Source: a virus. Taken from it: DNA of 26,297 nucleotides. Where the stretch lies: positions 1 to 26,297 of IMG/VR virus record IMGVR_UViG_3300028548_002090; one strand, written 5' to 3'. This document shows, piece after piece, positions 16,964-23,070 of this stretch. The notes under the pieces were generated by a model. The model was not told the DNA's origin, did not search any database, and saw nothing but the letters and a program-made list of their open reading frames with translations. Both the position numbers and the translations under genes were made by a program. Each line of letters opens with the position of its first letter. The stretch's first letter is position 1.

Positions 16964-18430
16964 ATGACTGTCAACTATAAATTTAAAACCGTACCATATG
17001 ACCACCAAAAGACTTCCTTGGACGCAGCCGGAGATAAAACATCCTTCGGCTTCTTCATGGAGATGGGCACTGGTAAATCTAAGGTGCTGATCGATAACCT
17101 TGGTCAGCTATTTGTAGATGGTAAAGTTAACTTCGCTTTAATCATCGCGCCGAAAGGTGTGTATCGTAACTGGGTAGCCAAAGAAATTCCTCAACACATG
17201 TCGGATGACGTACCGCATCGCATAATCCGGTGGGTGTCAGTCGGAAACAAGAAGCAACAGGCTGAGGTGCAGTCGGTGAAGGAACCATTCTCTGGTCTTA
17301 CCATCTTTGTTATGAATGTTGAAGCGTTTTCTACAAGCAAAGGACAAACAGCAGGCAAGTGGATGGCTAAACACTTGGGCCAACACGGCATGATAGTTGT
17401 TGATGAGTCCACAACCATAAAGAATAGCAAGGCCAAGCGCACCAAGGCACTCATAAAGATTGCCGAAGGGTTCCGCTACAAAAGATTGCTGACCGGATCA
17501 CCCATAACTAAATCACCTATGGATATCTATGCACAGGCAGAGTTCCTCGGCCCTGGGATGTTGGGTTATGATTCCTTCTATGCATTCCAAGGTCGGTATG
17601 CTGTGCTTCAGCGCAGAACTATGGGGGCCCACGCCTTTCAACAGGTGCTGGGGTACAAGAACCTAGAAGAGTTGACCGAAAGAATAGATCGGTTCAGCTA
17701 TCGGGTGCTGAAGAAAGATTGCTTGGACCTGCCAGAGAAAACATACACTGCCAGATACGTTACACTGACATCAGAACAGGCGAAGATGTATGACGACATC
17801 CAACGGCAAGCTCTGTTGCTACTAGATAACGGGGAGTTGGTCACCGCACCAGCAGTAATCACTCAGCTTCTAAGGCTGCAACAAATTATGTCAGGTCATC
17901 TGAAGACTGACGACGGTACGATGCTGTCGTTCCCAACACGCAGGATGGATGCGCTACTAGAAATCATGGACGAACATGATGGCAAGGCGATCATCTGGTC
18001 TAGGTTCCGGCATGACATAAAAGAAATCACAGCTACATTAAACAGAACCCTCGGTGATGGATGCGCTGCCGCATACTTCGGGGACACTGGCGACGATGAG
18101 CGCCAGGATATTGTTACTAACTTTCAGAATCCTAATCATCCTCTCAAGTTTTTTGTGGGGAATCCAGCTACCGCAGGGTACGGCTTAACTTTGACCGAGG
18201 CTAATCTTGTGGTATACTATGCCAATGACTTCAACTTGGAGACTCGTATCCAAAGCGAAGACAGGGCACACCGAATCGGTCAGAAAAACCCTGTCACTTA
18301 TGTCGATCTAATTAGTGAAGGTACACTCGATGAGCGTATCGTTAAGTCACTTAGATCTAAGATTGATATCAGTGCAAAAGTTCTTGGAGAGGATGCTAGA
18401 GAATGGCTGACACTAAAGCCGGCGAAATAA
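16964..18430 (+). CDS. SNF2-like superfamily 2 helicase/ATPase
   Basis: 488 residues from ATG 16964, selected because AGGAGG lies seven bases upstream. Motif I is 'EMGTGKS' (33-39), motif Ia 'IIAPKGVYRNW', motif II 'VVDEST' (DEST at 147-150 in place of DEAH/DEGH), motif III 'LLTGSPI', motif V 'ATAGYGLTLTEAN' and motif VI 'QSEDRAHRIGQ'. The last is typical of the SNF2/Rad54 branch, whose members translocate on dsDNA and remodel DNA-protein complexes. Phage SNF2 proteins often stand in or near replication modules. It leads a four-gene plus-strand operon divergent from the primase/polymerase operon and overlaps the next gene by 28 bases. Confidence 0.93.
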   Translation: MTVNYKFKTVPYDHQKTSLDAAGDKTSFGFFMEMGTGKSKVLIDNLGQLFVDGKVNFALIIAPKGVYRNWVAKEIPQHMSDDVPHRIIRWVSVGNKKQQAEVQSVKEPFSGLTIFVMNVEAFSTSKGQTAGKWMAKHLGQHGMIVVDESTTIKNSKAKRTKALIKIAEGFRYKRLLTGSPITKSPMDIYAQAEFLGPGMLGYDSFYAFQGRYAVLQRRTMGAHAFQQVLGYKNLEELTERIDRFSYRVLKKDCLDLPEKTYTARYVTLTSEQAKMYDDIQRQALLLLDNGELVTAPAVITQLLRLQQIMSGHLKTDDGTMLSFPTRRMDALLEIMDEHDGKAIIWSRFRHDIKEITATLNRTLGDGCAAAYFGDTGDDERQDIVTNFQNPNHPLKFFVGNPATAGYGLTLTEANLVVYYANDFNLETRIQSEDRAHRIGQKNPVTYVDLISEGTLDERIVKSLRSKIDISAKVLGEDAREWLTLKPAK

Positions 18431-18657
18431 AACACGATGCCGCAATAGAAACTATGGTTGATTATAAGCGTGGACTAAGGAACCTGGACACTGGTTCTAA
18501 GATGCTGTCCTTGCAGACGGGACTAGACGAGGACATCTCTGCACTAATCTTGAAGTCCATGAAGCGGGACAACGTAACTCAGATCCGAGGCTATAGTAAA
18601 GAACCGGAGAGACTTCGTAAATCAAAGATAGGAAAATCAAATGAGCCTAAAAGATAA
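18403..18657 (+). CDS. Small basic protein of unknown function
   Basis: 84 residues starting MADTKAGEIKHDAAIETMVD, with GAG purines before the ATG, which lies inside the SNF2 gene's 3' end. It is helical and charged, ending in a Lys/Arg-rich tail ('RLRKSKIGKSNEPKR') that could contact nucleic acid. I recognise no family. It overlaps both neighbours (28 and 17 bases), so it belongs to the SNF2 operon. Confidence 0.7.
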   Translation: MADTKAGEIKHDAAIETMVDYKRGLRNLDTGSKMLSLQTGLDEDISALILKSMKRDNVTQIRGYSKEPERLRKSKIGKSNEPKR

Positions 18658-19006
18658 CTTCGAATGTCGTTACGATCAGATCAAAGCAAAGTTTGCAGAG
18701 TTTCATAGTGAACATCCAGATGTCTATCAGTGGGTAACACAGTTCACGTTTGAATTGATTGACCGTGGCTATGAGAACTACTCGATCGATGGTGTGTTAA
18801 TGAGGGTGCGCTGGGAGAAGGACATCTACTACGATACATCTGTCGGGTTTAAGATTAACAATAACTTCTCAGCGTTCTATGCTCGTATGTTTATGGAAGA
18901 GTATCCAGATCATGAAGGGTTCTTTCGTACACGCAGGCAGATCAGCCTGATGGCGCCGGCGATTAATCAAGACGAGCTAACGCCAGAGTTCTTTGATGCA
19001 CTATAG
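18641..19006 (+). CDS. Conserved-looking phage protein of unknown function
   Basis: 121 residues, with AGGAAAATCAA before its ATG. The text 'FELIDRGYENYSIDGVLMRV' followed by 'GFKINNNFSAFYARMF' and 'HEGFFRTRRQI' is a pattern I recall in many phage and mobile-element hypothetical proteins, so it is very likely a real conserved family. The dense aromatic and charged residues suggest a compact soluble fold, and I know no assigned activity. It sits between the SNF2 ATPase and the PP-loop protein. Confidence 0.75.
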   Translation: MSLKDNFECRYDQIKAKFAEFHSEHPDVYQWVTQFTFELIDRGYENYSIDGVLMRVRWEKDIYYDTSVGFKINNNFSAFYARMFMEEYPDHEGFFRTRRQISLMAPAINQDELTPEFFDAL

Positions 19007-19829
19007 ACTACCAGATGGTAATGTACTGATAAGTTTTTCGGGGGGCAGGACCAGTGGGTTCATGCTCCACGAAATACTAAAGGCGAACGACGGTCTTCCC
19101 GAAAGGTGCAAGGTGTTGTTCGCCAACACTGGTCGAGAGATGCCGGAGACGCTGGACTTTGTACAAGAGTGCAGCGAAAGGTGGAACGTTCCTATTACTT
19201 GGCTAGAATATAACCGGCGTGATAGTAAAGTAACCTTTGATATAGTCAACCATAACAGTGCCAGTCGTACCGGCCAACCGTTCGAGTCCATGCTGACCAG
19301 CGCAAAGATACTACCCAATGTGCATCGACGGTTCTGTACCCAAGAATTAAAAGTAAAGACAATTAAAAGATACCTAGTGTCTCAAGGTTGGAAGACCTGG
19401 GCCCAAGCAATCGGCATCCGCAAGGATGAAGGCCGTCGCATCAAGGTGTCTAAAGAAAAACGATGGGACAACTGGTATCCATTGAACGATGCTGGCGCCA
19501 CTAAGGCTACGGTCATGGAGTTCTGGAACGCACAGAAGTTTACACTGAATTTATACGGGCCCAATGGTGTGACACCCAAAGGTAATTGCGATGGCTGCTT
19601 CCTTAAATCTGAGGCCACGCTTGCTATGATGTGGCGCGAACACCCCGATCGAATGCAGTGGTGGGCTGACGTGGAAACCCGTAGGTCAAAAGAGATAGGT
19701 AAGAAGTGTCACTTCCATGAGAGCCGGACATACGCTGGGCTGGGAGAGTTTGTCAGTAGGCAAGGGGACTTTATCTTTGATGATGAAGCCTATCTATGCC
19801 AAGCAGATGACGGGGAATGCACTGGCTGA
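18996..19829 (+). CDS. PP-loop ATPase, PAPS-reductase-like phage protein
   Basis: 277 residues from ATG 18996 (a TTG lies one codon earlier), overlapping the previous gene by 11 bases. The PP-loop 'SGGRTSG' (15-21) binds ATP and forms adenylated intermediates. 'HRRFCTQELKVKTIKRYL' matches the conserved Cys-Thr..Leu-Lys region of PAPS-reductase-like proteins, and 'GNCDGCF' adds a CxxC. In cellular relatives this fold reduces PAPS or modifies nucleic acid with sulfur (DndC, TtcA-like). The partner cysteine-desulfurase genes are not here, so sulfate reduction is unlikely; nucleic-acid modification is plausible but unproven. It is last in its operon, before a terminator. Confidence 0.87.
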   Translation: MHYRLPDGNVLISFSGGRTSGFMLHEILKANDGLPERCKVLFANTGREMPETLDFVQECSERWNVPITWLEYNRRDSKVTFDIVNHNSASRTGQPFESMLTSAKILPNVHRRFCTQELKVKTIKRYLVSQGWKTWAQAIGIRKDEGRRIKVSKEKRWDNWYPLNDAGATKATVMEFWNAQKFTLNLYGPNGVTPKGNCDGCFLKSEATLAMMWREHPDRMQWWADVETRRSKEIGKKCHFHESRTYAGLGEFVSRQGDFIFDDEAYLCQADDGECTG

Positions 19830-19839
19830 AACGTAAAAC

Positions 19840-19869
19840 GAGGCGGATAGTGTCCAACACCCCGCCTCG
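19840..19869. terminator. Bidirectional intrinsic terminator between convergent operons
   Basis: The 8-bp stem CGAGGCGG / CCGCCTCG encloses a second 4-bp stem (GTGT / ACAC). On the plus side CTTCTTGTC follows; on the minus side TTTTACG follows. It lies between the PP-loop gene stop (19829) and the convergent RHH-type gene stop (19932), so it can serve both operons. Confidence 0.8.
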
Positions 19870-19908
19870 CTTCTTGTCATTCAAAGTAAAACCCTCAAGT
19901 CAGAGGAC

Positions 19909-19926
19909 ACGGGATCCCCATCCCGT
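19909..19926 (-). terminator. Second hairpin downstream of the accessory operon
   Basis: A perfect 7-bp stem ACGGGAT / ATCCCGT with a four-base loop starts six bases after the stop codon of the leftward RHH-type gene. It has no adjoining T-tract, so it is more likely an mRNA 3'-end stabiliser or an auxiliary to the terminator at 19840-19869. Confidence 0.45.
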
Positions 19927-19931
19927 ATGTA

Positions 19932-20102
19932 TTATGTAACATCTTTCCCGCCTTCATCATAGGCTTTTCTTATCAAGACAGATAGCTGCCGTGCCATCGA
20001 GCGTTGTTCCTCGTCAGCTAACGTGTGAAGTTTAGCGTGATCCTCTAACAGGACGGCCACGTTTCTAAACTTAGGCGCTTCTTTGGTAGGTGCGTTCTGC
20101 AT
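19932..20102 (-). CDS. Small ribbon-helix-helix-like regulator
   Basis: 56 residues from ATG 20102, chosen for AAGGAG six bases upstream; longer in-frame starts lack a site. 'RNVAVLLEDHAKLHTLADEE' followed by 'SMARQLSVLIRKAYDE' has the strand-helix-helix spacing of Arc/CopG-type DNA-binding proteins, with the beta strand at about 12-19. It would act as a small DNA-binding repressor. An inverted repeat (CCTTGTA/TACAAGG, 20111-20144) covers its ribosome-binding site and could be its own operator. It is the last gene of the leftward accessory operon. Confidence 0.65.
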   Translation of the reverse strand: MQNAPTKEAPKFRNVAVLLEDHAKLHTLADEEQRSMARQLSVLIRKAYDEGGKDVT

Positions 20103-20110
20103 GATGGTCT

Positions 20111-20144
20111 CCTTGTATGTCACCTGTTGATTACTTCTACAAGG
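20111..20144. promoter_or_regulatory. Inverted repeat over the ribosome-binding site of the RHH-like gene
   Basis: CCTTGTA (20111-20117) and TACAAGG (20138-20144) form a 7-bp inverted repeat with a 20-base spacer. The left arm covers the Shine-Dalgarno AAGGAG of the gene starting at 20102, so it could be a protein operator or an RNA hairpin that hides the site. Confidence 0.4.
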
Positions 20145-20163
20145 TATGTGACCCAAACGCAAG

Positions 20164-20697
20164 TCAGTCCTCAAAGTCTCGTAGTGTAGCCGCCCACATT
20201 ATCAAAGACCCCATCCTCGTAGGGTCGGTGCTGAAATCAACTCGGCAGATAACAGCACGTTCGTACAACCTGGTGCATGCTCGGTGGCATTCGGCTGGAG
20301 ATGCAGTGTCTAATGTCGTGGATGCATTGGCACTAATTTTATCGGACACCTCCTTGTCAGTCCAAAGTCTACCCGTCTCAGTGTCAGCCCATAGTAGGCG
20401 CATGATCTCGTTATCCAGGGTGGATGGTTCTGTCTCAACAACAGGCGAAGTCTGCTGCGGGGTGTCACGAGGTACATCAACACGCATCGCTCTCCAAGGA
20501 ATAATGAACCGCTTGTCTTCATAGTTGGGTAGAACATAAGCCGTAACCAACCCCCCCTCTCTCAGGTTCATGCGCTCCATGATCCGAGCGTTGATAAAGA
20601 TCTGTTCACCCGCAGAGTTAACCGCAAACGCACTGCCCGAAAATGATTTCATCTCCACAACAGCTTCCATCCTAGTGGTATCTAAAGTACTTTCCAT
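20164..20697 (-). CDS. OB-like plus winged-helix putative nucleic-acid-binding protein
   Basis: 177 residues; ATG at 20697 has GGAG eight bases upstream. Residues about 14-65 ('MKSFSGSAFAVNSAGEQIFI', then 'GGLVTAYVLPNYEDK') have the beta pattern of a small cold-shock/OB-like domain. After an acidic Pro/Thr linker, residues about 95-177 are helical ('RLWTDKEVSDKISA', 'ECHRACTRLYERAVICRVDF') and read as a winged helix. It is probably a DNA- or RNA-binding regulator. It overlaps the next upstream gene by 16 bases. The domain calls are pattern-based and no family name is claimed. Confidence 0.7.
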   Translation of the reverse strand: MESTLDTTRMEAVVEMKSFSGSAFAVNSAGEQIFINARIMERMNLREGGLVTAYVLPNYEDKRFIIPWRAMRVDVPRDTPQQTSPVVETEPSTLDNEIMRLLWADTETGRLWTDKEVSDKISANASTTLDTASPAECHRACTRLYERAVICRVDFSTDPTRMGSLIMWAATLRDFED

Positions 20698-20990
20698 TCG
20701 CCATTCTCCCTAATTACTTTTTTCTGACCTCTTAGCTCTATGAGCCAAGTCTTTATCATGCACTGCTTCACCTTTAGCTGGCGCTGTAGCATGGGTAGTG
20801 TCCAGAGTGGACGGGTCTTCATCAGCCGCAGCATATAGAACCTGATCATGTCTTCGGTCAGAACTATATCTGGTCCACGCCTCTGTGTCGGCCGGCATAT
20901 AGCCATCATCCTCTTGTTCTCCAACGGCGCCACCTTCGCCATCGCCTGCCCGAGTTCTTGCTCGGTGTACTTCATCTCGTAGTCTTTCAT
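20682..20990 (-). CDS. Small winged-helix-like protein, overprinting the neighbouring gene
   Basis: 102 residues. The C-terminal about 60 ('RPLWTLPMLQRQLKVKQCMI', then 'KTWLIELRGQKKVIRENGEWKVL' in part) have the helix-turn-helix plus wing pattern of a small wHTH protein. The N-terminus is a charged helix ('YTEQELGQAMAKVAPLE'). Starts at 20990 or at the second Met (20975) are possible; no strong ribosome-binding site separates them. Its first about 280 bases lie inside another open frame (20710-21138), so at least one of the two is overprinted. This frame shows the better protein-like pattern in the shared region. Confidence 0.65.
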   Translation of the reverse strand: MKDYEMKYTEQELGQAMAKVAPLENKRMMAICRPTQRRGPDIVLTEDMIRFYMLRLMKTRPLWTLPMLQRQLKVKQCMIKTWLIELRGQKKVIRENGEWKVL

Positions 20991-21138
20991 TTTCTATCCA
21001 CAACTCTTCTTCTAACCAATCAAGGTAGTCGGCCACCGCATCTAGGATATCGGCGCCGATCTTTTCTGGGGGGACGCCGCGCCTTATGCCAAGGGCAATG
21101 AGGCGAAGCTGGTAGGATCTATCAGATATTGTATCCAT
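20710..21138 (-). CDS. Unknown helical protein with low-complexity tail overlapping another gene
   Basis: 142 residues from ATG 21138 (a GTG is one codon upstream). The first about 55 residues ('LRLIALGIRRGVPPEKIGAD', 'ILDAVADYLDWLEEELWIEN') are a convincing amphipathic helical domain that needs a gene here. From about residue 50 the frame overlaps the wHTH gene and turns into Gly/Asp/Glu/Ala-rich low-complexity sequence. Either the real gene once ended near 20990 and lost its stop, or both frames are used. It overlaps the upstream gene by 17 bases. Confidence 0.55.
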   Translation of the reverse strand: MDTISDRSYQLRLIALGIRRGVPPEKIGADILDAVADYLDWLEEELWIENERLRDEVHRARTRAGDGEGGAVGEQEDDGYMPADTEAWTRYSSDRRHDQVLYAAADEDPSTLDTTHATAPAKGEAVHDKDLAHRAKRSEKSN

Positions 21139-21313
21139 CACGACGCAAACCCTCTACAAAAGTTTGAAGCTCACGCCGCGCTCGATCCAAGTCTTGAGTT
21201 GTATTCGAGTGTGGATCATTGCTGAGTGACGAATTAATTCTGCCATCAACTTGGTTGCGAAGAAATCTAAGCTCCGCATCCTGGGCAGGGTTCAATGGTT
21301 TACTCATCGTCAT
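21122..21313 (-). CDS. Small helical protein of unknown function
   Basis: 63 residues from ATG 21313 (a second ATG two codons on, at 21307, is equally possible), with GAGGGG seven bases upstream. The sequence MTMSKPLNPAQDAELRFLRN is followed by 'TTQDLDRARRELQTFVEGLR', charged and helical, suggesting a small coiled coil or peptide partner. The longer in-frame upstream extension is rejected because it reads through the zinc-ribbon gene. No family is recognised. Confidence 0.6.
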   Translation of the reverse strand: MTMSKPLNPAQDAELRFLRNQVDGRINSSLSNDPHSNTTQDLDRARRELQTFVEGLRRDGYNI

Positions 21314-21497
21314 CGTCCCACCCCTCGATCTCGCCATCGCCATTGCAATTATCGCAGACCATAGTCTGGCAATCCAAGTAGCCATAGGGGTTGCAGTTTG
21401 ACATGGGAACTGGAACCTCGAACTCCATGGTTCCCTCGCCCGAACATTCGGGGCATGTGATCAAAGGTATTTCCGGTACTTTAGCAATCATAGTCAT
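21300..21497 (-). CDS. Small zinc-binding protein with DnaJ-like CxxCxGxG motifs
   Basis: 65 residues; ATG at 21497 has AAGGAG eight bases upstream. 'CPECSGEG' (15-22) and 'CDNCNGDGE' (48-56) are two CxxCxGxG half-sites as in the DnaJ central zinc domain, with additional Cys35 and Cys43, and an acidic tail WDDDDE. It likely binds one zinc and could contact proteins or nucleic acid. In cellular DnaJ such repeats are part of a larger chaperone; here they stand alone. The gene sits in the leftward accessory operon after the secreted glycine-zipper gene. Confidence 0.75.
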   Translation of the reverse strand: MTMIAKVPEIPLITCPECSGEGTMEFEVPVPMSNCNPYGYLDCQTMVCDNCNGDGEIEGWDDDDE

Positions 21498-21509
21498 AGT
21501 ATATACTCC

Positions 21510-22001
21510 TTAGTTAAATGATATCCTGACTGGCATATGTGTGCCGCGCTTATACTTCTTCTTAGTTCGGGCCACGCCCGTCAAACCATTCCATGAATAC
21601 GTTGTGTCGTACCCATCGATGACGTTCTCAACTCTGCGGACGTAGTTAGTGTCACACTTCTGTTGGTTCTGATACCCGACCACCTGTTGGTTGCCATTCT
21701 GTGCAACGTCAGCCCCGAAGATAGCACCCAACACAGTCATGGCATCTCGTCCATCACCGCTACCAAACTGGTTGCCAATCGCGCCGCCAAGCACAGCCCC
21801 GAACAAAGTATCGATCGGGTTAGATGGTCCGCGGCTCCCGTACATAGGGACAGATACATTGCGGCATGAGTTAACAGGATCAGAAAAAGTAACCTGTCTG
21901 TACACTGGGCGGACATCCACCACATGCGCCTTGACGTTGTATGTCTCAGCGTGGACCGCGGACGAGGCACATACTAAGCCTATTAATAAACTCTTATACA
22001 T
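21510..22001 (-). CDS. Secreted glycine-zipper protein
   Basis: 163 residues from ATG 22001, chosen for AGGAGG nine bases upstream; upstream in-frame codons have no site. A classical signal peptide (MYKSLLIGLVCASSAVHA) is cleaved before Glu19. Residues 63-98 ('NPIDTLFGAVLGGAIGNQFG' to 'TVLGAIFGADVA') are a glycine-zipper hairpin like those in Rickettsia 17-kDa surface-antigen-type proteins, able to insert into or associate with membrane. It has mature Cys47 and another Cys near 117, a possible disulfide. It should act in the periplasm or outer membrane of the host, perhaps in superinfection exclusion or envelope modification. The function is inferred; export is well supported. Confidence 0.8.
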   Translation of the reverse strand: MYKSLLIGLVCASSAVHAETYNVKAHVVDVRPVYRQVTFSDPVNSCRNVSVPMYGSRGPSNPIDTLFGAVLGGAIGNQFGSGDGRDAMTVLGAIFGADVAQNGNQQVVGYQNQQKCDTNYVRRVENVIDGYDTTYSWNGLTGVARTKKKYKRGTHMPVRISFN

Positions 22002-22173
22002 TTTTTGTTTCCTCCTGTTGTTTAACTCTTTGATTGACACCCAGATTATATATCAACTCATCTCTAAAATCGACAAGAGATGTCATCATCTCATCGGTAT
22101 CCGCTTGAGCAATCTCATCCAGCTTGTTTAAAACATAATAAACATACACATAATCTTCTTTCATACGTCCCAT
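21994..22173 (-). CDS. Small acidic protein of unknown function
   Basis: 59 residues if it starts at ATG 22173, three bases after the HTH gene stop; ATG 22164 (MKEDYVYVYYVLNKLDEIAQ) is the alternative. It is helical and acidic ('ADTDEMMTSLVDFRDELIYN') with no membrane segment, ending in a charged tail whose last codons contain the AGGAGG ribosome-binding site of the following glycine-zipper gene. No family is recognised. Confidence 0.6.
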   Translation of the reverse strand: MGRMKEDYVYVYYVLNKLDEIAQADTDEMMTSLVDFRDELIYNLGVNQRVKQQEETKNV

Positions 22174-22175
22174 AA

Positions 22176-22433
22176 CTACACGTTCTCCCAAAAATCAACG
22201 GACATCTTGGTGCGCTTGGAACCATAGTACTTAATTATACGCTCCAATATATCACGAGGTGGAAAAAAGGGTCCACGCTCATACCGAGACAACATCGACT
22301 GAGATATACCTATCGCATCTGCCACCTCAGTTTGAGACACACGCCGTGCAGGATTAACCACAGAAACAATGCGATGCCGAAGCTGTCGCAGTTTCTTGTG
22401 GTTGAACTTTAACTCGAACACATAATCCTCCAT
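22176..22433 (-). CDS. Cro/CI-type HTH transcription regulator
   Basis: 85 residues from ATG 22433, which overlaps the preceding TGA (TGATG). The segment 'VSQTEVADAIGISQSMLSRY' followed by 'ERGPFFPPRDILERIIKYYG' is a textbook HTH_3 domain (residues about 32-70) with a basic N-terminal arm ('KKLRQLRHRIV'). It should bind operator DNA and regulate early or accessory genes; there is no dimerisation or peptidase domain, so it is Cro-like in size. The tandem CACGGTC or opposed TGTCAT repeats in the control region at 24485-24858 are candidate targets, by inference. Confidence 0.87.
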   Translation of the reverse strand: MEDYVFELKFNHKKLRQLRHRIVSVVNPARRVSQTEVADAIGISQSMLSRYERGPFFPPRDILERIIKYYGSKRTKMSVDFWENV

Positions 22434-22825
22434 CACCAACTCCCATAGTATTCGACAGACTTCCAAGTGTTGTCTTCCTTGTCCAACCAATCGGCTGCAT
22501 CCCGTAGCATCTTCAAGGTCTCCGCTACTTTCTCCGGCTCCTTGTGCCACGCATCGATCTCCTCTCGGTAGCCTGCGTCCAGCAAATCACCTTGCTCCAC
22601 GGCATCAGCAATCTTACGCAGATCGTCCGACTCCAATTCAATCTTAACTGAACCATCCTCGCAGTAGTTATCGTTGATGTAATTGTGCAGAGCCCAATGC
22701 TTGCGCCAGTATCCCATCTTTAATCGCTGGCTCTCGACAGGATAACTATCGACCTTGGCCCTCGGTAAATTGTCCTGATGCTCAGGAACAAACTTGTCCC
22801 CAGTTAGATACATGTCTAGTCCCAT
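22433..22825 (-). CDS. Conserved phage protein of the MGLDMYL type
   Basis: 130 residues. The start MGLDMYLTGDKFV and internal 'GYWRKHWALHNYINDNY' match a widespread phage/bacterial hypothetical family that begins MGLDMYL and has a YWRKAN-like motif; no activity is known to me. The C-terminal half is a helical bundle ('DDLRKIADAVEQGDLLDAGY'). It is coupled by TAATG to the upstream gene and by TGATG to the HTH regulator downstream. Confidence 0.8.
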   Translation of the reverse strand: MGLDMYLTGDKFVPEHQDNLPRAKVDSYPVESQRLKMGYWRKHWALHNYINDNYCEDGSVKIELESDDLRKIADAVEQGDLLDAGYREEIDAWHKEPEKVAETLKMLRDAADWLDKEDNTWKSVEYYGSW

Positions 22826-23070
22826 TACGATCTCCCCTGCTTTGCCATTATGTCTTCAATGCTTTCCCGCAAATCTAAGTCGAAGGTCAGGGTCAGCCGC
22901 CACTCATCCGCGCATGCTAAGTGCGTTGCCATCTGATCTGCCATCTTCCAAGCGTTATGAAGAAACTCGTCGGGATCGGGACCGTCTTCGTAATGGTCCG
23001 CTGTTATAGACGTGGACGATATAACTAAGTTGTCAACGTCCCGTAGTTTGATTGTTGCTTTCATAGGCAT
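22825..23070 (-). CDS. Small protein of unknown function
   Basis: 81 residues from ATG 23070, with AAGGAAGG upstream (inside the methyltransferase end) and a TAATG overlap with the methyltransferase stop. Alternating strands ('KATIKLRDVDNLVISSTSIT', 'EWRLTLTFDLDL') suggest a small alpha/beta fold. No family is recognised. It is coupled into the methyltransferase operon and to the MGLDMYL-type gene. Confidence 0.7.
   Translation of the reverse strand: MPMKATIKLRDVDNLVISSTSITADHYEDGPDPDEFLHNAWKMADQMATHLACADEWRLTLTFDLDLRESIEDIMAKQGRS

Noticed and set aside
16342-16980. 212-codon plus-strand frame opposite the coiled-coil gene
   Set aside because: It is rich in Ser/Arg/Met shadow codons, and the opposite strand has a coupled gene with a clear start; the SNF2 start with AGGAGG lies inside its end.
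19830-19931. tRNA or other structured RNA between the convergent operons
   Set aside because: The hairpins here pair as terminators; no cloverleaf, anticodon stem or acceptor CCA pattern could be built.
22434-22550. Upstream extension of the Cro-like HTH gene to 22550
   Set aside because: The extra 39 codons are out-of-frame translation of the MGLDMYL-type gene; ATG 22433 overlaps the previous stop as TGATG and begins the natural protein.
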